From assembly GCA_021234155.1 (NCBI GenBank), contig JAJEKV010000036.1:8071426-8135425 (forward strand): a stretch of 64,000 nt of DNA, read 5' to 3'. Position 1 is the first letter of the stretch. Each line of letters opens with the position of its first letter. Below the pieces are notes generated by a model that had not been told where the DNA came from, searched no databases, and saw nothing but the letters and a program-made list of their open reading frames with translations. Origin of the DNA: Isoetes taiwanensis (lineage: Eukaryota; Streptophyta; Lycopodiopsida; Isoetales; Isoetaceae). Shown in pieces: positions 44,007 to 55,506 of this stretch. Made by a program: the position numbers and the translations under genes.

Positions 44007-45560
44007 TTTCAACATTTTTCTTCATGTATAAGATCAATAACATTTTAAGACCATTGATAAGCTCAATTCTAAAAGAGATATGGAATTATCTTCATTGTTG
44101 CACTGCTTGTAAAGTTTGAGGTTGCCGAGCTATTTTGGTTGCATGGGTTCTGCTTGAGAAGAAACTACCCAGTCTTTCCTGATTATGGTTGGTGATTATG
44201 GTTGGTAGTTGATTGTGGTTGGTGATTATGGTTGGTAGATGGGTCCATATAGTAGCTTCTTGACTTCACGTTGTCTTCTACTTAATTAATAATTGTTTCA
44301 TGGTTTCACCACATAATCTTAAATGCTGAGGACAACATTATTTCAAAGTGGGTAGAATGTGACGTTCCACGTATTTATACATTATATGTATAAATACCAT
44401 GACACATCACCAGGTATATTTGGACCATTATGGGTCATTACTTAGGGGCTAACTTAAAAGGGTTTATGTTAGCTATACTAATTGTCATAAGTTAATTAAC
44501 TTAATTAGGCTAACTAATGTTATTAATTAGTATGTATAGGGTAATTAGAAGGAGGCCTGGCCCAACTCGATTGGCCAGGGAAGGCTTGCTAATCTGAGAG
44601 GGGCAAGTTGGGCCTCCACCCCCAATTTTGCCCAATCGATTTGGGGAAGGATTGGAGAAGGGAAGAGCTGCTTGAATACTGTAACCAGACTTGATTCGTC
44701 GATGCTCTGAGATAACAGATCTAGCCAAGAGACAAGTTAGTCTTTAGGTACTTGCATGTCCACCTAACCCTTGTATGAATAGATGGATGATTAAGTTCTA
44801 TTTTATATTCTATTTGAGATTATGATAGATGTTTTGTGTATGATTCTCTTTCTTCCTGTTCCTCCTATGTGTATGGGTTAGAGGGGGGTAGAGACCTAAA
44901 GGCCATCTAAGAATAGAGATGCTCCTAGTTAGAACCCCTTAAATCCCATTAAATGTGGCATGTGCACAAGAGCCCTCCTGGCTATCGATGATATGATGTG
45001 GTTGAACACCATATAAGGGTCATGGCGGTAAAGTGGAGGTGGAACCTTGCCTAGCATCGCTACAGGGCTCCCTATAGTGGCTGATTCTATAGTCGGTCAT
45101 TGCGTATGAGCTGGATATGGATCTGACACTTCCTAGGTCGCAGGATACGTACCTATAGGGACGTCCTGTGCTCGATGTGCGCACCGGAGTGGCCTATGGA
45201 TTTTGGGGGGTTCAAGTCGGGTATGGATGCGTGGTTGCCAGTGGGGCCACGATCCTCTAGGCGCCCATGGAAGCACCATGCTCTGGGAAGGGATTCTTCT
45301 TTTTCCTGCCTCATCGGACCGGGGAGTAGTCTCAATAGGGTGATTCTATGAGATTGCGTCTTCGAAAGGCTACAACCATGTCATAGCATGATTCAGCCTA
45401 TTCGCAAAGTGTGCATGGGAGGGGCTGATGGAGTGGACTACCCTAGCCATTGTTCTATGCAAGCCAACGCCATTGCCACTATTCTGTCTGTTGATACCCG
45501 AAGGCCCTACCTGTCAGTTGACACCATTGAGTCTGAGCCTGGGATTAGGCCCTTCATTTC
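44007..45560 (+). mobile_element. 3' end of another chromovirus: noncoding tail, PPT and truncated LTR
   Basis: GCTGAGGACAACATTATTTC...AAGTGGGTAGAA (44327-44357) matches the sequence preceding the 3' LTR of the 13.2-kb element, and TGTGACGTTCCACG starts an LTR at 44358 on the plus strand. LTR similarity (antisense to the other copies) continues to about 45560 and stops without a CGTCACA end. The upstream 44100-44320 stretch has a TGGGTTCTGCTTGAGAAG piece reminiscent of a chromodomain end and short gattatggttggt repeats. Confidence 0.75.
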
Positions 45561-45754
45561 TGATGCATTTGTTATGTTTTCTACTATTATGTAAGTTTTC
45601 TAATTATTGAATGCCTTTTTTTTGCATGTACACTCGTAACAAAATGCGTTGCTCTTGGAAATCGATTTTCGCACCTCGTAGACATTCTAGGTAAGAATTT
45701 GAGTATGAGTAGGAGAATAAAATTTTAATGTTTTATTTAGGTTAAAAAAAAAAC

Positions 45755-46150
45755 TTGGGGAGACTTGGGCAAGGGCATGGTCGACTCCACCTTGAGTGGA
45801 GGGGTCCAAGCTCACCGTTTACTCTTGTAGTTTTATTGATTAATGTATTTAGTTTAGAAAAAATTGGGGAGACTTGGACAAGGGCGTGGTCGGCTCTGCC
45901 TTGAGTGGAGGGGACTAGGTGTTCCGGGTCCAAGCTCACTGCCTACTCTTGTTTATTTGTTTATTAATATATTAATAAATAGGAATCTTTACGGGATTGG
46001 ACAAGGGCATGGTCGGCTCCACCTTGAGTGGAGAGGACTTGGTGTACCGGGTCCATTCTCTATTTAATTTATTACCTTCACCAACGGCTTGGACAAGGGC
46101 ATGGTTGGCTCCACCTTGAGTGGAGAATACCAGGTCTACCGGGTTCATAG
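45755..46150 (+). repeat. Four dispersed-tandem hairpin repeats
   Basis: Four copies (about 45765, 45870, 45993 and 46090) of a ~60-bp core: ACAAGGGCATGGTCGGCTCC, then ACCTTGAGTGGAG and, in three copies, an ACCGGGTCCA-like end. CTCCAC and GTGGAG can pair around CTTGA; copy 2 has lost part of one arm. AT-rich spacers of ~40-60 bp separate the cores. Confidence 0.8.
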
Positions 46151-46429
46151 CACCTCCTTTTTTTATATCTTGTTTGTTTCTTTAAATTTTAAACAAAAAG
46201 GAAAAATAAAAGGCTGAGTCAGTTAGGGTTTTGAAAAAATCGCATTATTGATTTTTGGGTTTCTAGTTAATGTTGTTTTTTTTAAATGTTAGGGATGTCA
46301 AAGAAACACTAATGTGGAAAATACTTCAATAATTGGTTTTTAAAAAAAAAATTAAAAGGGAAACTAACTATTAAGAAAGTAGGTAAAGATTCATAATGAA
46401 GGTTTGAAAAAAGTCACAAAGCAAGATTA

Positions 46430-48009
46430 ATGAATCTAAATTGGTTTGTTGGTATGGCCCCGAGTGTAAAGACACAAATGCTTAATGAGATTAGATGCGT
46501 GCTCATAAATGAGATATGTGCTAACGAAAGTCCCGACCGAGAGATCCAAACTGGTCAACGTGTCGACCATTTTGTCAGACATGTCAAAAAGAAGTGCCAA
46601 TTTGAGTTAGCACAAAAATGGCCGGGAAGAAATGTTAACTTCTCTCCTTGACACACATGTAAAGTCAATGATTGGAAACCCCATGGACGAACTGAAGACA
46701 TGTTTGAAGCATTCAGTGCAGCTTAAAAGTCCCAATGCCGAGGCTCGTGTCAAGGAATGGGTAGCTTCATGGAATTCCTCAAAGAAGCGACGTGCAGATC
46801 ACAAGAACATCATTGCGGATCTCAATGCACGTCAGTTGGAGGTAATTAAAAATGCTTTGCATCAGGGGGGAAGCTCTAGCGGAGCAGGGCCTAGCAAGCC
46901 CAACTTTTCTTTGGAGAATCACATGAACATATCAATCTTTGTTGATTCCATACCCGTGGAGGCCGTGGATGTGATACACCTTATTGAAGAGAAACCAACT
47001 CATCGCACATATCAAATCAAGATCAACGGAACAACACTTCCAAGATGATGAGCTATACAGTGGATGGGTTTTCAAGGGCGAAGATAGGGCAGAGACGTAT
47101 GAGATAGCTCAAAGATACATACGCTTCAAGAGCCCGCATCCTGCTTTGGCTACATCCATTGGACTTGCATATGAAGTTGCTAGCTCTAGTTGGGATACCA
47201 TAGGGCCAATGATGATTCTACCATTCATGAATGGAGAGACACTTGCACACTTGTTTGACTATTTACCTAATAACCTATCACGTTTTAGAAGATGGTCAAA
47301 TGCAATTGCTAGATCGCCAAGAAGAACTGACAAACACATAGGCGCTGAAGTTAGGAGCAAAGTGCGAGTTGTATATCAGTATGTTCCAGAGATAGCTCTT
47401 GCCCTAGCAGAAGGTCTCGTTGAGATCCACAAAGGCCACTTCACTCACACAAAGCTTAATTGCAAGAGAGTCAAATTACATTTTGACGATAACCAAAATG
47501 TGTGGGTGGCCATTGGTGATTGGGACAATTCAATTCATTTTTACACCAAAGAGCATTGTCCCTTGTTGAAGTATCGGTACTTACTCTCAGATGGACAAGC
47601 AAAATATCCATGGTTAGAGGAAACTGTGTTTGAGAAATCAAAGGATGATGATCGTGTATGGGGACACGAAATTCATGATGTCTATGCATTGGGATATATT
47701 TATGAGATGCTTCTTGATTTCGTGCAAGCTATGCGACGAATGGAGTGGTTTAATAATAACAATAATGCCCAATGGATTAATCCAACCCATATGTACCAAC
47801 GACGTCTTGACAAGTTGGAGGAGCAAAAAACGAGAATGATGTGCCCACGTGAAGACGTATTCTCGAAATGGCCCAAAGCTTCTGAAGTTGTTGAAGCCTT
47901 ACAAATTGTTGGAATATCTTCTACTATGGTTGTGAGACAAAGACGACACATGAAGTGCATGGATGCCTTGGAGATGTCAAAACTGTTGTTGTCACAACTC
48001 AAAGAATGA
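46430..48009 (+). pseudogene. Protein-kinase-like gene (frameshifted, catalytic motifs lost)
   Basis: Three overlapping frames (46430-46651, 46632-47048, 46984-48009) read as one protein with two one-base shifts. The last 300 residues resemble a kinase domain: MMILPFMNGETLAHLF as N-lobe/hinge, IALALAEGLVEIHKGHFTHT and LNCKRV at the catalytic loop (HRD absent), AIGDWDNSI where DFG is expected, and IHDVYALGYIYEMLLD as the DxWxxG-type helix. It would be a pseudokinase even if intact. The N-terminal ~200 residues are unrecognised. It lies 230 bp upstream of a spliced gene in the same orientation and just after the hairpin repeats. Confidence 0.55.
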
Positions 48010-48242
48010 ATAAAACATTGTATATCTTGCCATGTTTAAGAATAGTAATTTTTTTAATTGTCTAATGACCAAATATGTGAAGACACTTTTAGTTATACAA
48101 ATTCCAATGTTTTGAAACTTTTATTTTGTCATAAGTTTGTGTAATGAACTTCCCATGTTGCTAACATTTCTTGCTTTCCTAATATGTTATTCATCACACT
48201 CCATATAAATAACTTACAAGTTTTTGCACATATCCAGCAATC

Positions 48243-49846
48243 ATGGGCTACAGCACGATGGCATATCTTGGGTTGACAACTTTATTTCTTTACTGGATTG
48301 GCAGCCTTATGGACGGCCCTAAACCTCCGAAGGCCCTTAAGAGGCGAGGTTGGTCGTTCGGGTATAGCTCGCGACCACCACCACCTCCACCATTGTGCGG
48401 ATTTGGTATGGATTATTTTCTAGGATAAGATGTAAGTTAGCCATTTATTTTTAACGTTCTAATAAATGTTTTTAAATGTAGCGTGTAAATGCGGCATAGT
48501 CCTTTTTGTCATATGCGTGGTGTTCGTCGTTGTGGTTGTGGGCGGGTCTTCTTCTTCTAGAAGAAGAAAAAATCGTCCAGTCGACGAGCAAGACGAAGAG
48601 CAGGGAACTCCGAGATATCATCAAGGCGCCCGCCTTGAAGATAGGTGGAATGAATTGCAAAGCACGATGATGCCCAAAGAATGGGAGATTGCGGAAAGGG
48701 CTATTCAATGAAGTAGGATGAGGTCCGACTATGAACCTGCTCGTCATAGCTCATACACTCCTCCGGAATATCTTAGGCCCGTTCCCGAGGAGGAGGAAAT
48801 AGTACCCGCACGAAAGAGCACCGACCGTCGTTCACGTTCCCGTGGACGTCTTTCCTCTTCAAGCTCTATTAAAGATCGTGCACCACCTGCACGTCAACAT
48901 GTCTTTGAGTATAAGTGAGTTCATCTTGAATTATGTCATTTTTTGTTCACTAACACATATTCATATGTTAGTCGTATATTGAGTGTAGTCCTTTCACGAA
49001 GACGCCGCGCAAGACCACTGAAGATGACAAACTTTTTTGGACTCATGTTAATAATGTTGCCAAAATGTCCACAAGGGTGATTGGAACTCGGGAGCCTTTG
49101 ATGCGGAAAAAAGAGTTGATCAAAACGGCGATAGAAGAAGAATACCCCGAGCTCAAGTCAGGAGACATATCATGGAGGGAGATTGTAAAACATTGTGGTC
49201 AGCATGTTAAAGCCACCACGTATTAGGCTCCTTCATTCTTCATGATAACCTCATTGTACTCATATTTGATTTATATTTTGCAGAGGTAATCAGAAGAAGC
49301 AGCTAATAGAATTGGCAGAAGTTGCGGGAGTCTCGATAAACGCAGTGGCAAAACTTCTAGAGTTGACTGATGATGCATTTGAAGTACATCATCTCTCCCA
49401 TGAGTCGTATAATTAGATGACGCCACGTGGACTAAGACCTTGAGTTGCGTTGCAGTGTTTGAAGGCCAACATATTATCAAAGAAAGGGGTAGATAGAACA
49501 TCGTCAGCTTTGAGGGCGAGGTACGACGAAGCAAGTGGTAGCTATAGTGCCAATAAGACTGGGTCTGGCGGTTATGAGGGTACTAATAACCTATTTGTAA
49601 GTATAAATTTAGTTTTTAATTTAGGTTCTCACATTGAATACTAACATTAGCTTTGGTGCTCATTCTCAACAGAGGTTACTGTTCAAGAGAAATGTTGGTA
49701 AAGATGAACGCGAAAGGGCCTTCAAAAAAGGCAATCGTGCGGCCATCCAATACGCCGCTGTGCGTGAACGGGGCGAAGTATGTGTCATTCACTACATAGA
49801 CTACAACGACCTAATTGTTGCGATATACTATAATGCAGGTAGATGA
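48243..49846 (+). CDS. Six-exon gene of unknown function (one in-frame TGA)
   Basis: Exons inferred by eye: 48243-48405, 48482-48914, 48989-49219, 49284-49383, 49456-49596, 49673-49846. All introns are GT-AG and phases match, giving 413 codons plus a stop. Exon 1 has a hydrophobic segment (AYLGLTTLFLYWIGSL) and a proline run; exon 2 a second one (GIVLFVICVVFVVVVVGG) followed by Arg/Ser- and Glu-rich sequence; exons 3-6 look soluble (KSGDISWREIVKHCGQHV, ELAEVAGVSINAVAKLLEL, KRNVGKDERERAFKKGNR). A TGA at 48709-48711 (codon 131) interrupts exon 2; a CGA-to-TGA change would explain it. No family recognised. Preserved splice sites contrast with the decayed elements around it. Confidence 0.5.
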
Positions 49847-50604
49847 AGACAAAGATGAGGCCGATTGCTCGAGAAGTGGGCATAGCAACAACTAAAGACT
49901 TCATTTTTGTTGTAATATTTTCAAGTCTTTTAGTTTGTGGTGAATGGACTCAATGTATTTTGTAATGTGCAAATTACATTGTGAAATATATTAATTGAAT
50001 TCGATGTAAATTTTTTATGCTTTGTTTTTATTATTTGGGGATTTTTTTAATATTAATTGATCTTCTTATGATTATTTATTTTAAATTTTTTTATGCTCGA
50101 TTTTATTTTTTGATTCTTCGATTTATTAAATATTTAATTACATATTAAATATTAAATAATAATGCTTATTTACTATGGTACTGAATACTAATATTTAATC
50201 AGTATTTTTTTTTCTAATTTTTAAATTTTTATGCTCGATTTATTCTTTGATTTATTTTGTTAATATTTATTTAATATTACATATTAAATATAATATGAAA
50301 TAATAATGCTTATTTACTATTATACTGAATACTAATATTTAATCAGTATTTTTTCTTTTATTTTTCTAATTTTTTTTTCATAATTCGATTGTCGTCGTTG
50401 AATGACGTCGCCACATGGCTGCCACGTCAGCATGTGTGCTGACAAAGGACAAGCTGGCACAGCCACGTCGGCTGACACAGTGGCTGCCACGACAGCGCCA
50501 CACAAGGCCCCCAAAAACGAACTTGTATAAAAATTAGCATAAAAACCAGTATGTATATGGTTTTTTTATACAACAATTCATAATCTAAAAAAAAACCACG
50601 TGTC
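49847..50604. other. AT-rich intergenic region with local duplications
   Basis: The stretches at 50130-50215 and 50265-50360 repeat (aataatgcttatttacta...tgaatactaatatttaatcagtatttttt). A GC-richer patch at 50400-50510 is rich in GCCAC and CACGTC words. No gene seen. Confidence 0.4.
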
Positions 50605-51090
50605 CTTCATGGTTATGCAAAACCAATAGTCGTTCATATCATATTTTTTGTACTGATTTGAAATTTCACACTAGTTTCTAGAAATCATCATTAGTTTATA
50701 AGATTGTTTTTAAGTGTACATTGATTTAGCAAAAACATTGCTAGTTCATATCATATTTAATTACACGAATTCGACAACCATACAATCAATAGTTTGTAAG
50801 ATGTGTTTTATGCATATATTGATTTTGCAAAACCAATAGTGATTCATATCATATTTTTTGTACTAATTCTAAATTTCACACTAGTTTCAAAAAATCATCA
50901 TCAGTTTGTAAGATTATTTTTAAGTGTACATTGGTTTAGCAACATCATTGCTAGTTTATATTATGCTTAATTACATAAATTCTACAATCATACAATAGTT
51001 TAGAAGATGTGTTTTATACATATATTGGTTTTGTAAAACCAATAGTGGTTCATATCATGCTTTTTATATTAATTTGAAATTTCTATATCA
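50605..51090. repeat. About 2.5 copies of a ~200-bp AT-rich repeat
   Basis: Units include a TTGGTTTTGCAAAACCAA-like palindrome, GTTCATATCATATTTTTTGT, a gaaatttcacactagttt segment and TTTTTAAGTGTACATTG; copies begin near 50615, 50815 and 51020 with moderate divergence. Confidence 0.7.
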
Positions 51091-51587
51091 TATCATAATA
51101 TAATGCAGTCCCCATTTCTGTTTGAGGGTAATATTTTTTCCCCAGCAAAAAACCTGGGAGAGACACGTGTTTTTGAAAAAGAATAAACGAAAATAAGAAA
51201 GAAAATTTGACGGGCTCCGGATTTCTTGCTTTGGAAGCAATCCTCTGCTCTGGATCTGTCGCGACAGCTTGAAGGTAAATTAAATGATCCAGTCTGGCGG
51301 TGGACAGCTTGATCCGGTATTTGCTATATTCTGAAATGGTTGCTCAAATCGGCTCTGCCCCTTCGATTGCTTCCAAGTAAGTCTACTCTTACTTCCAATT
51401 GAATCTAGTTCGATTCCTTCTCTTTTCATGCAATGTTTTCCTTGAATCCAAACACAAACCCTTGGTATGGCCGTTGCTATGGCGTTGGCCTGTGCACTAA
51501 GGGCGTAAATATATCTTGCTTGTGAGTTTTGTTCAGAGATCTTACCTCTTTGTGGAATCAAAACATGAACAGCACACATTGGGAAAC
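51091..51587. other. Unassigned sequence before the gag-only element
   Basis: No gene supported. The part near 51210-51480 is pyrimidine-rich and could be a plant 5' UTR region, but there is no confirming exon. Confidence 0.3.
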
Positions 51588-52392
51588 TGATATGATTTAT
51601 GGATTCTTAAAGACGTTATCCACTTAGTACAAGAGTTATATGGGCTCAACAAAAGAAAACGTCTTATAGCAGCTCTGATGAAGAACAAAAATACTTGGCT
51701 TCCACAACCAAGCTACGGAGCTTCTAGTTACCACCCAACCGGATCCAGGGATTAAGGCAGTTTCAAGGGATTTGGAAAAAGGAAAGATTAAGGCTTCCTT
51801 CCTTTAGCACATAATCTTCCAATTTACATCAGCATAAGGGCTTAATAAGCTGAGACAAGGAAACCACAAAGACTTAAAGGCTCGTTCCAATTCTTCGGCA
51901 GCACCAGGAAGACAAGGTTCCTTCAATCTGAATCCAAGCAGGCTCGAATCCTTACAGGTCAGATTTAGGAATCCGCTAACAGAGCCGGATTGCTGGTGTC
52001 AAATTCTGTGGCAGTGATCGGTTGCAGATGCCGGACGGACTCTACAGCTGACGTCTCCTCCGTTTTTTATTCTGTGATGTCCGCTCTTACTTCTAATAGC
52101 ATATCTGGCCGCTCCCTTCTAAAATAGCAGATCGATCTCTGTCCCTTGGTTAAACCTGTTCACCCATTCTGATCTGCAAATTCGTCTCCCCTTTCCTAAA
52201 AATAGTTGCATGCCCTTCTTTCGATGCTTCCCTTTTGCCTTTAAACAAAATATCTCCCTATACTGTAGCTTCTAGTATTTGAAGGTAATGTCTTGCCCCT
52301 TTTTTGCCAATTCTTATAATTATTGATATCATTTTGCCCCATTGCCTTAATCCCTTGTTATTGGACCACTCCCCCTAGCATGCTCCGTATCA
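51588..52392 (-). repeat. 3' LTR of the gag-only element
   Basis: Direct repeat of 54050-54852 with few differences. Confidence 0.95.
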
Positions 52393-52524
52393 ATTCCATC
52401 CCTTCTTAAAGAAGATCGTCCGCGATCTTTCGAATGCATTTGAGATGGGTCCATCCCTTCTCAAGATAATTGATCTCAATTAGATTGCATCGAAGGGGTC
52501 CCTAGTCCTGCAAATTCAAGAAAC

Positions 52525-52660
52525 AGTTATGGATATCCGCGTACTTCCACAGTACGATATATCCTTGCACCTCCACGGTATTATTTGGTTGTATCTCCAT
52601 GATACAGTATCTCCACGATACCCAATTATTGTATCTCCACGATACTGTTGTAAATTTTGT
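52525..52660. repeat. Short GTATCTCCACGATAC repeats
   Basis: Several near-copies of a 15-bp word with 5-bp inverted ends (GTATC/GATAC) between the 3' LTR and gag. Confidence 0.7.
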
Positions 52661-52815
52661 CAGGCCTATTGTTACAACTACAATTACCATTCTTCAAAAT
52701 TTACATCTAATGCACCATGCTTACATAATAATTTGATTTTCATTCCACACAAAAGAACTCAACATACAAATCAAAACTTACAAATCTTATCCTAAGAGAT
52801 GCAAATTTTACTATT

Positions 52816-54012
52816 TTACCCCAAAGTACCCATTTGGAGCCACCTTCGATCTTTGGCATTAGCCTTTGCCCATTCCTCATCCTGGAAACTTACACCTTTC
52901 TTCCGCTCATCAGCAGCTTTAGAGGTTTCTGGTATATCTTCCGGTTTTGGGCCTTCAATAGCATGCATTTGTGCATCCCTTTGAGATTTAGGTATCTCAA
53001 CCTTTGTGATCCCCCCTTCTCCAAACGGACAATCCCTTAGATAATGTTTTCCCCCGCATCTATAACAACCTCCCTTTGGTTCCCTTGTTTCCTTCCTCGG
53101 TCTACCTTGACTTCCCTCATCACGCTTCTTTTCAGAACCATTACCATTGCCGTTATTCTTTCTCTTCTTAAAATTTTTGGAAGATTCCTTACTTCCGTTC
53201 TTTTCTTTACTACTCTTTTTGTCTTCTTGATCTGAAGTATCTTCATCCCAAAAATCAAATTTCCTAGATTTTGGATCTATTTTCCGCTCCACTGCGGATG
53301 CTAGTTTTATAGCTTCATTCAGATCCTTAGGGTGAAATATTTCCATCTCTACATAAATATCGTCCCTACATCCGCTGACATATTTTCTCAGAAGCTCTTT
53401 TCCATCTAGATTCCTTATTAGTGCCGCTAAATGGGTGAATTTGGAAGTGTAGGACTGAATACTCTCAGTTTCCCCCTGTTTCAGACGATCCCATTCCCTA
53501 CGCAGCTCACTGTGATAGTTAGAGGGTAAATAATGTGCTTCAAATGCTGCTTTGAAACTTTTCCAATTATTGATCCTGGGATCACATTCTCGTCTGCCTT
53601 GCCACCATGCTTGGGCTTGATCTTTTAAGTAAGTATCCATAGCTTGCAATCTTTCCACATCTGTTGCCTGCACACGCTCAAAAAACTTTTCCCACTGGCT
53701 GACAAAACTGACAACCTTAACAGGCTTTGTCTTTCCCCCTTTGAAAGATGGCATGTCTGCTTTCTCTAACCATTTTCTCAACTTGGGTGGCGGTGGAGGA
53801 GTTACTGGTGGAGGACCATTAGGCAAAGGAGGTTGCGAGGGTTGCAGATAAATATCTGGAAGAAAGCGGTACAGAATAGACAGCAATTCCACTTGCCTGT
53901 CATACTCTTGCTGACTGCTAGGCATAGGCAATGCTAATTGGGATGCAATGTAACTGGCATTAGACAAAGCTTGCTGGTATTGCGCTTCGGTAACATTGAA
54001 GCGTTGGGCCAT
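52816..54012 (-). CDS. gag: Gag of the TR-GAG element (398 aa, intact frame)
   Basis: Uninterrupted frame from ATG at 54012. It contains a Gag domain (MPSFKGGKTKPVKVVSFVSQ, QAQAWWQGRRECDPRINNWK, DRLKQGETESIQSYTSKFTH), a Lys/Glu/Asn-rich linker and a zinc knuckle CYRCGGKHYLRDC. The knuckle spacing is CX2CX3HX4C, one residue shorter than the usual CX4H. Homology is to gypsy-type Gag. An open frame in a gag-only element suggests recent mobility or selection to keep the protein. Confidence 0.9.
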   Translation of the reverse strand: MAQRFNVTEAQYQQALSNASYIASQLALPMPSSQQEYDRQVELLSILYRFLPDIYLQPSQPPLPNGPPPVTPPPPPKLRKWLEKADMPSFKGGKTKPVKVVSFVSQWEKFFERVQATDVERLQAMDTYLKDQAQAWWQGRRECDPRINNWKSFKAAFEAHYLPSNYHSELRREWDRLKQGETESIQSYTSKFTHLAALIRNLDGKELLRKYVSGCRDDIYVEMEIFHPKDLNEAIKLASAVERKIDPKSRKFDFWDEDTSDQEDKKSSKEKNGSKESSKNFKKRKNNGNGNGSEKKRDEGSQGRPRKETREPKGGCYRCGGKHYLRDCPFGEGGITKVEIPKSQRDAQMHAIEGPKPEDIPETSKAADERKKGVSFQDEEWAKANAKDRRWLQMGTLG

Positions 54013-54049
54013 TGATCAGGTATGAGGATCGGCTCGCTCTGATACCACT

Positions 54050-54852
54050 TGATATGATTTATGGATTCTTAAAGACGTTATCCACTTAGTACAAGAGTTA
54101 TATGGGCTCAACAAAAGAAAACGTCTTATAGCAGCTCTGATGAAGAACAAAAGTACTTGGCTTCCACAACCAAGCTACGGAGCTTCTAGTTACCACCCAA
54201 CCGGATCCAGGGATTAAGGCAGTTTCAAGGGATTTGGAAAAAGGAAAGATTAAGGCTTCCTTCCTTTAGCACATAATCTTCCAATTTACATCAGCATAAG
54301 GGCTTAATAAGCTGAGACAAGGAAATCACAAAGACTTAAAGGCTCGTTCCAATTCTTCGGCAGCACCAGGAAGACAAGGTTCCTTCAATATGAATCCAAG
54401 CAGGCTCGAATCCTTACAGGTCGGATTTAGGAATCCGCTAACAGAGCCGGATTGCTGGTGTCAGATTCTGTGGCAGTGATCGGTTGCAGATGCCGGACTC
54501 TACAGCTGACGTCTCCTCCGTTTTTTATTCTGTGTTGTCCGCTCTCCCTTCTAATAGCATATCTGGCACGCTCCCTTCTAAAATAGCAGATTGATCTCTG
54601 TCCCTTGGTTAAACCTGTTCACCCATTCTGATCTGCAAATTCGTCTCCCCTTTTCCTAAAAATAGTTGCATGCCCTTCTTTCGATGCTTCCCTTTTGCCT
54701 TTAAACAAAATATCTCCCTATACTATAGCTTCTAGTATTTGAAGGTAATGTCTTGCCCCTTTTTTGCCAATTCTTATAATTATTGATATCATTTTGCCCC
54801 ATTGCCTTAATCCCTTGTTATTGGACCACTCCCCCTAGCATGCTCCGTATCA
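54050..54852 (-). repeat. 5' LTR of the gag-only element
   Basis: Begins (biologically) at 54852; the PBS follows at 54036-54047. Confidence 0.95.
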
Positions 54853-55506
54853 ATTAACCGATTTCTAAGATTATAACTAGAGATAAAATGAAATTCCAAC
54901 TCTCTCTTTTGGAAATACTGAACCCATAATAAAAGGAGCGTACCTGCGAGAACATACACAAACAGAGCAAAACAAAATGGCAAAAAATAAGCTAGGCAGG
55001 CAAACATGACTCTCTAGGCACATACGCTGAAGCTTGGGCTTCGCCCTGTGCAAAATAACGATGTTTGAAACTGGCTATGGCGATGGGCCATGGCATGGAA
55101 GGAAAAAAATGGGGCTGGCGGGAAGATGGAATAGGTCCAGATGCCGGGGACTTAGTTCAGATCAATCACTTTTTAGTACAGGGAAAGTTTTGAATAACAT
55201 GGCTCTTATCTGCACATTACTTAGAGTTATGAGTTCTATCCAATTGCTAGGTACTACCAGACTTTTAGAATCTGTGGATAATAGCATCGTATATGATATA
55301 CATCAGGGAAATATCCTTCTCTATTGTTTCTCGAAATAGTTGAATGCCAATCGGGCCCACTTTAGCACAGATGCAAGCCTCTAATAATCCGCAGCTTTTC
55401 TTTGAAAATGAAATAGGGATGTAGCTTGTGTTGGCCCAGAAGAGTAAAGGACTTTTGAACACAGTAAATTTAACTATATCCATGAAGGCAACAGGCAACA
55501 GGCAAC
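54853..55506. other. Unassigned sequence upstream of the LSMT-like exons
   Basis: No further exon of the methyltransferase gene was recognised here. Confidence 0.3.

Larger units (their letters stand above)
51588..54852 (-). mobile_element. Gag-only LTR element (TR-GAG type), 3.3 kb
   Basis: LTRs of 805 bp (51588-52392) and 803 bp (54050-54852) with TGATA...TATCA ends enclose 1.66 kb that encodes only Gag on the minus strand. An initiator-Met PBS lies at 54036-54047, two bases from the 5' LTR, and AAGAAGGGATGGAAT before the 3' LTR serves as polypurine tract. This is the known non-autonomous TR-GAG design. Flanking pentamers (GAAAC left, ATTAA right) do not match, so no target duplication is visible. 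Confidence 0.92.

Noticed and set aside
45755-46150. CRISPR-like array
   Set aside because: Only four divergent copies with unequal AT-rich spacers in plant nuclear DNA; no cas genes.
46984-48009. Active protein kinase
   Set aside because: HRD and DFG motifs are replaced and the frame is broken upstream.
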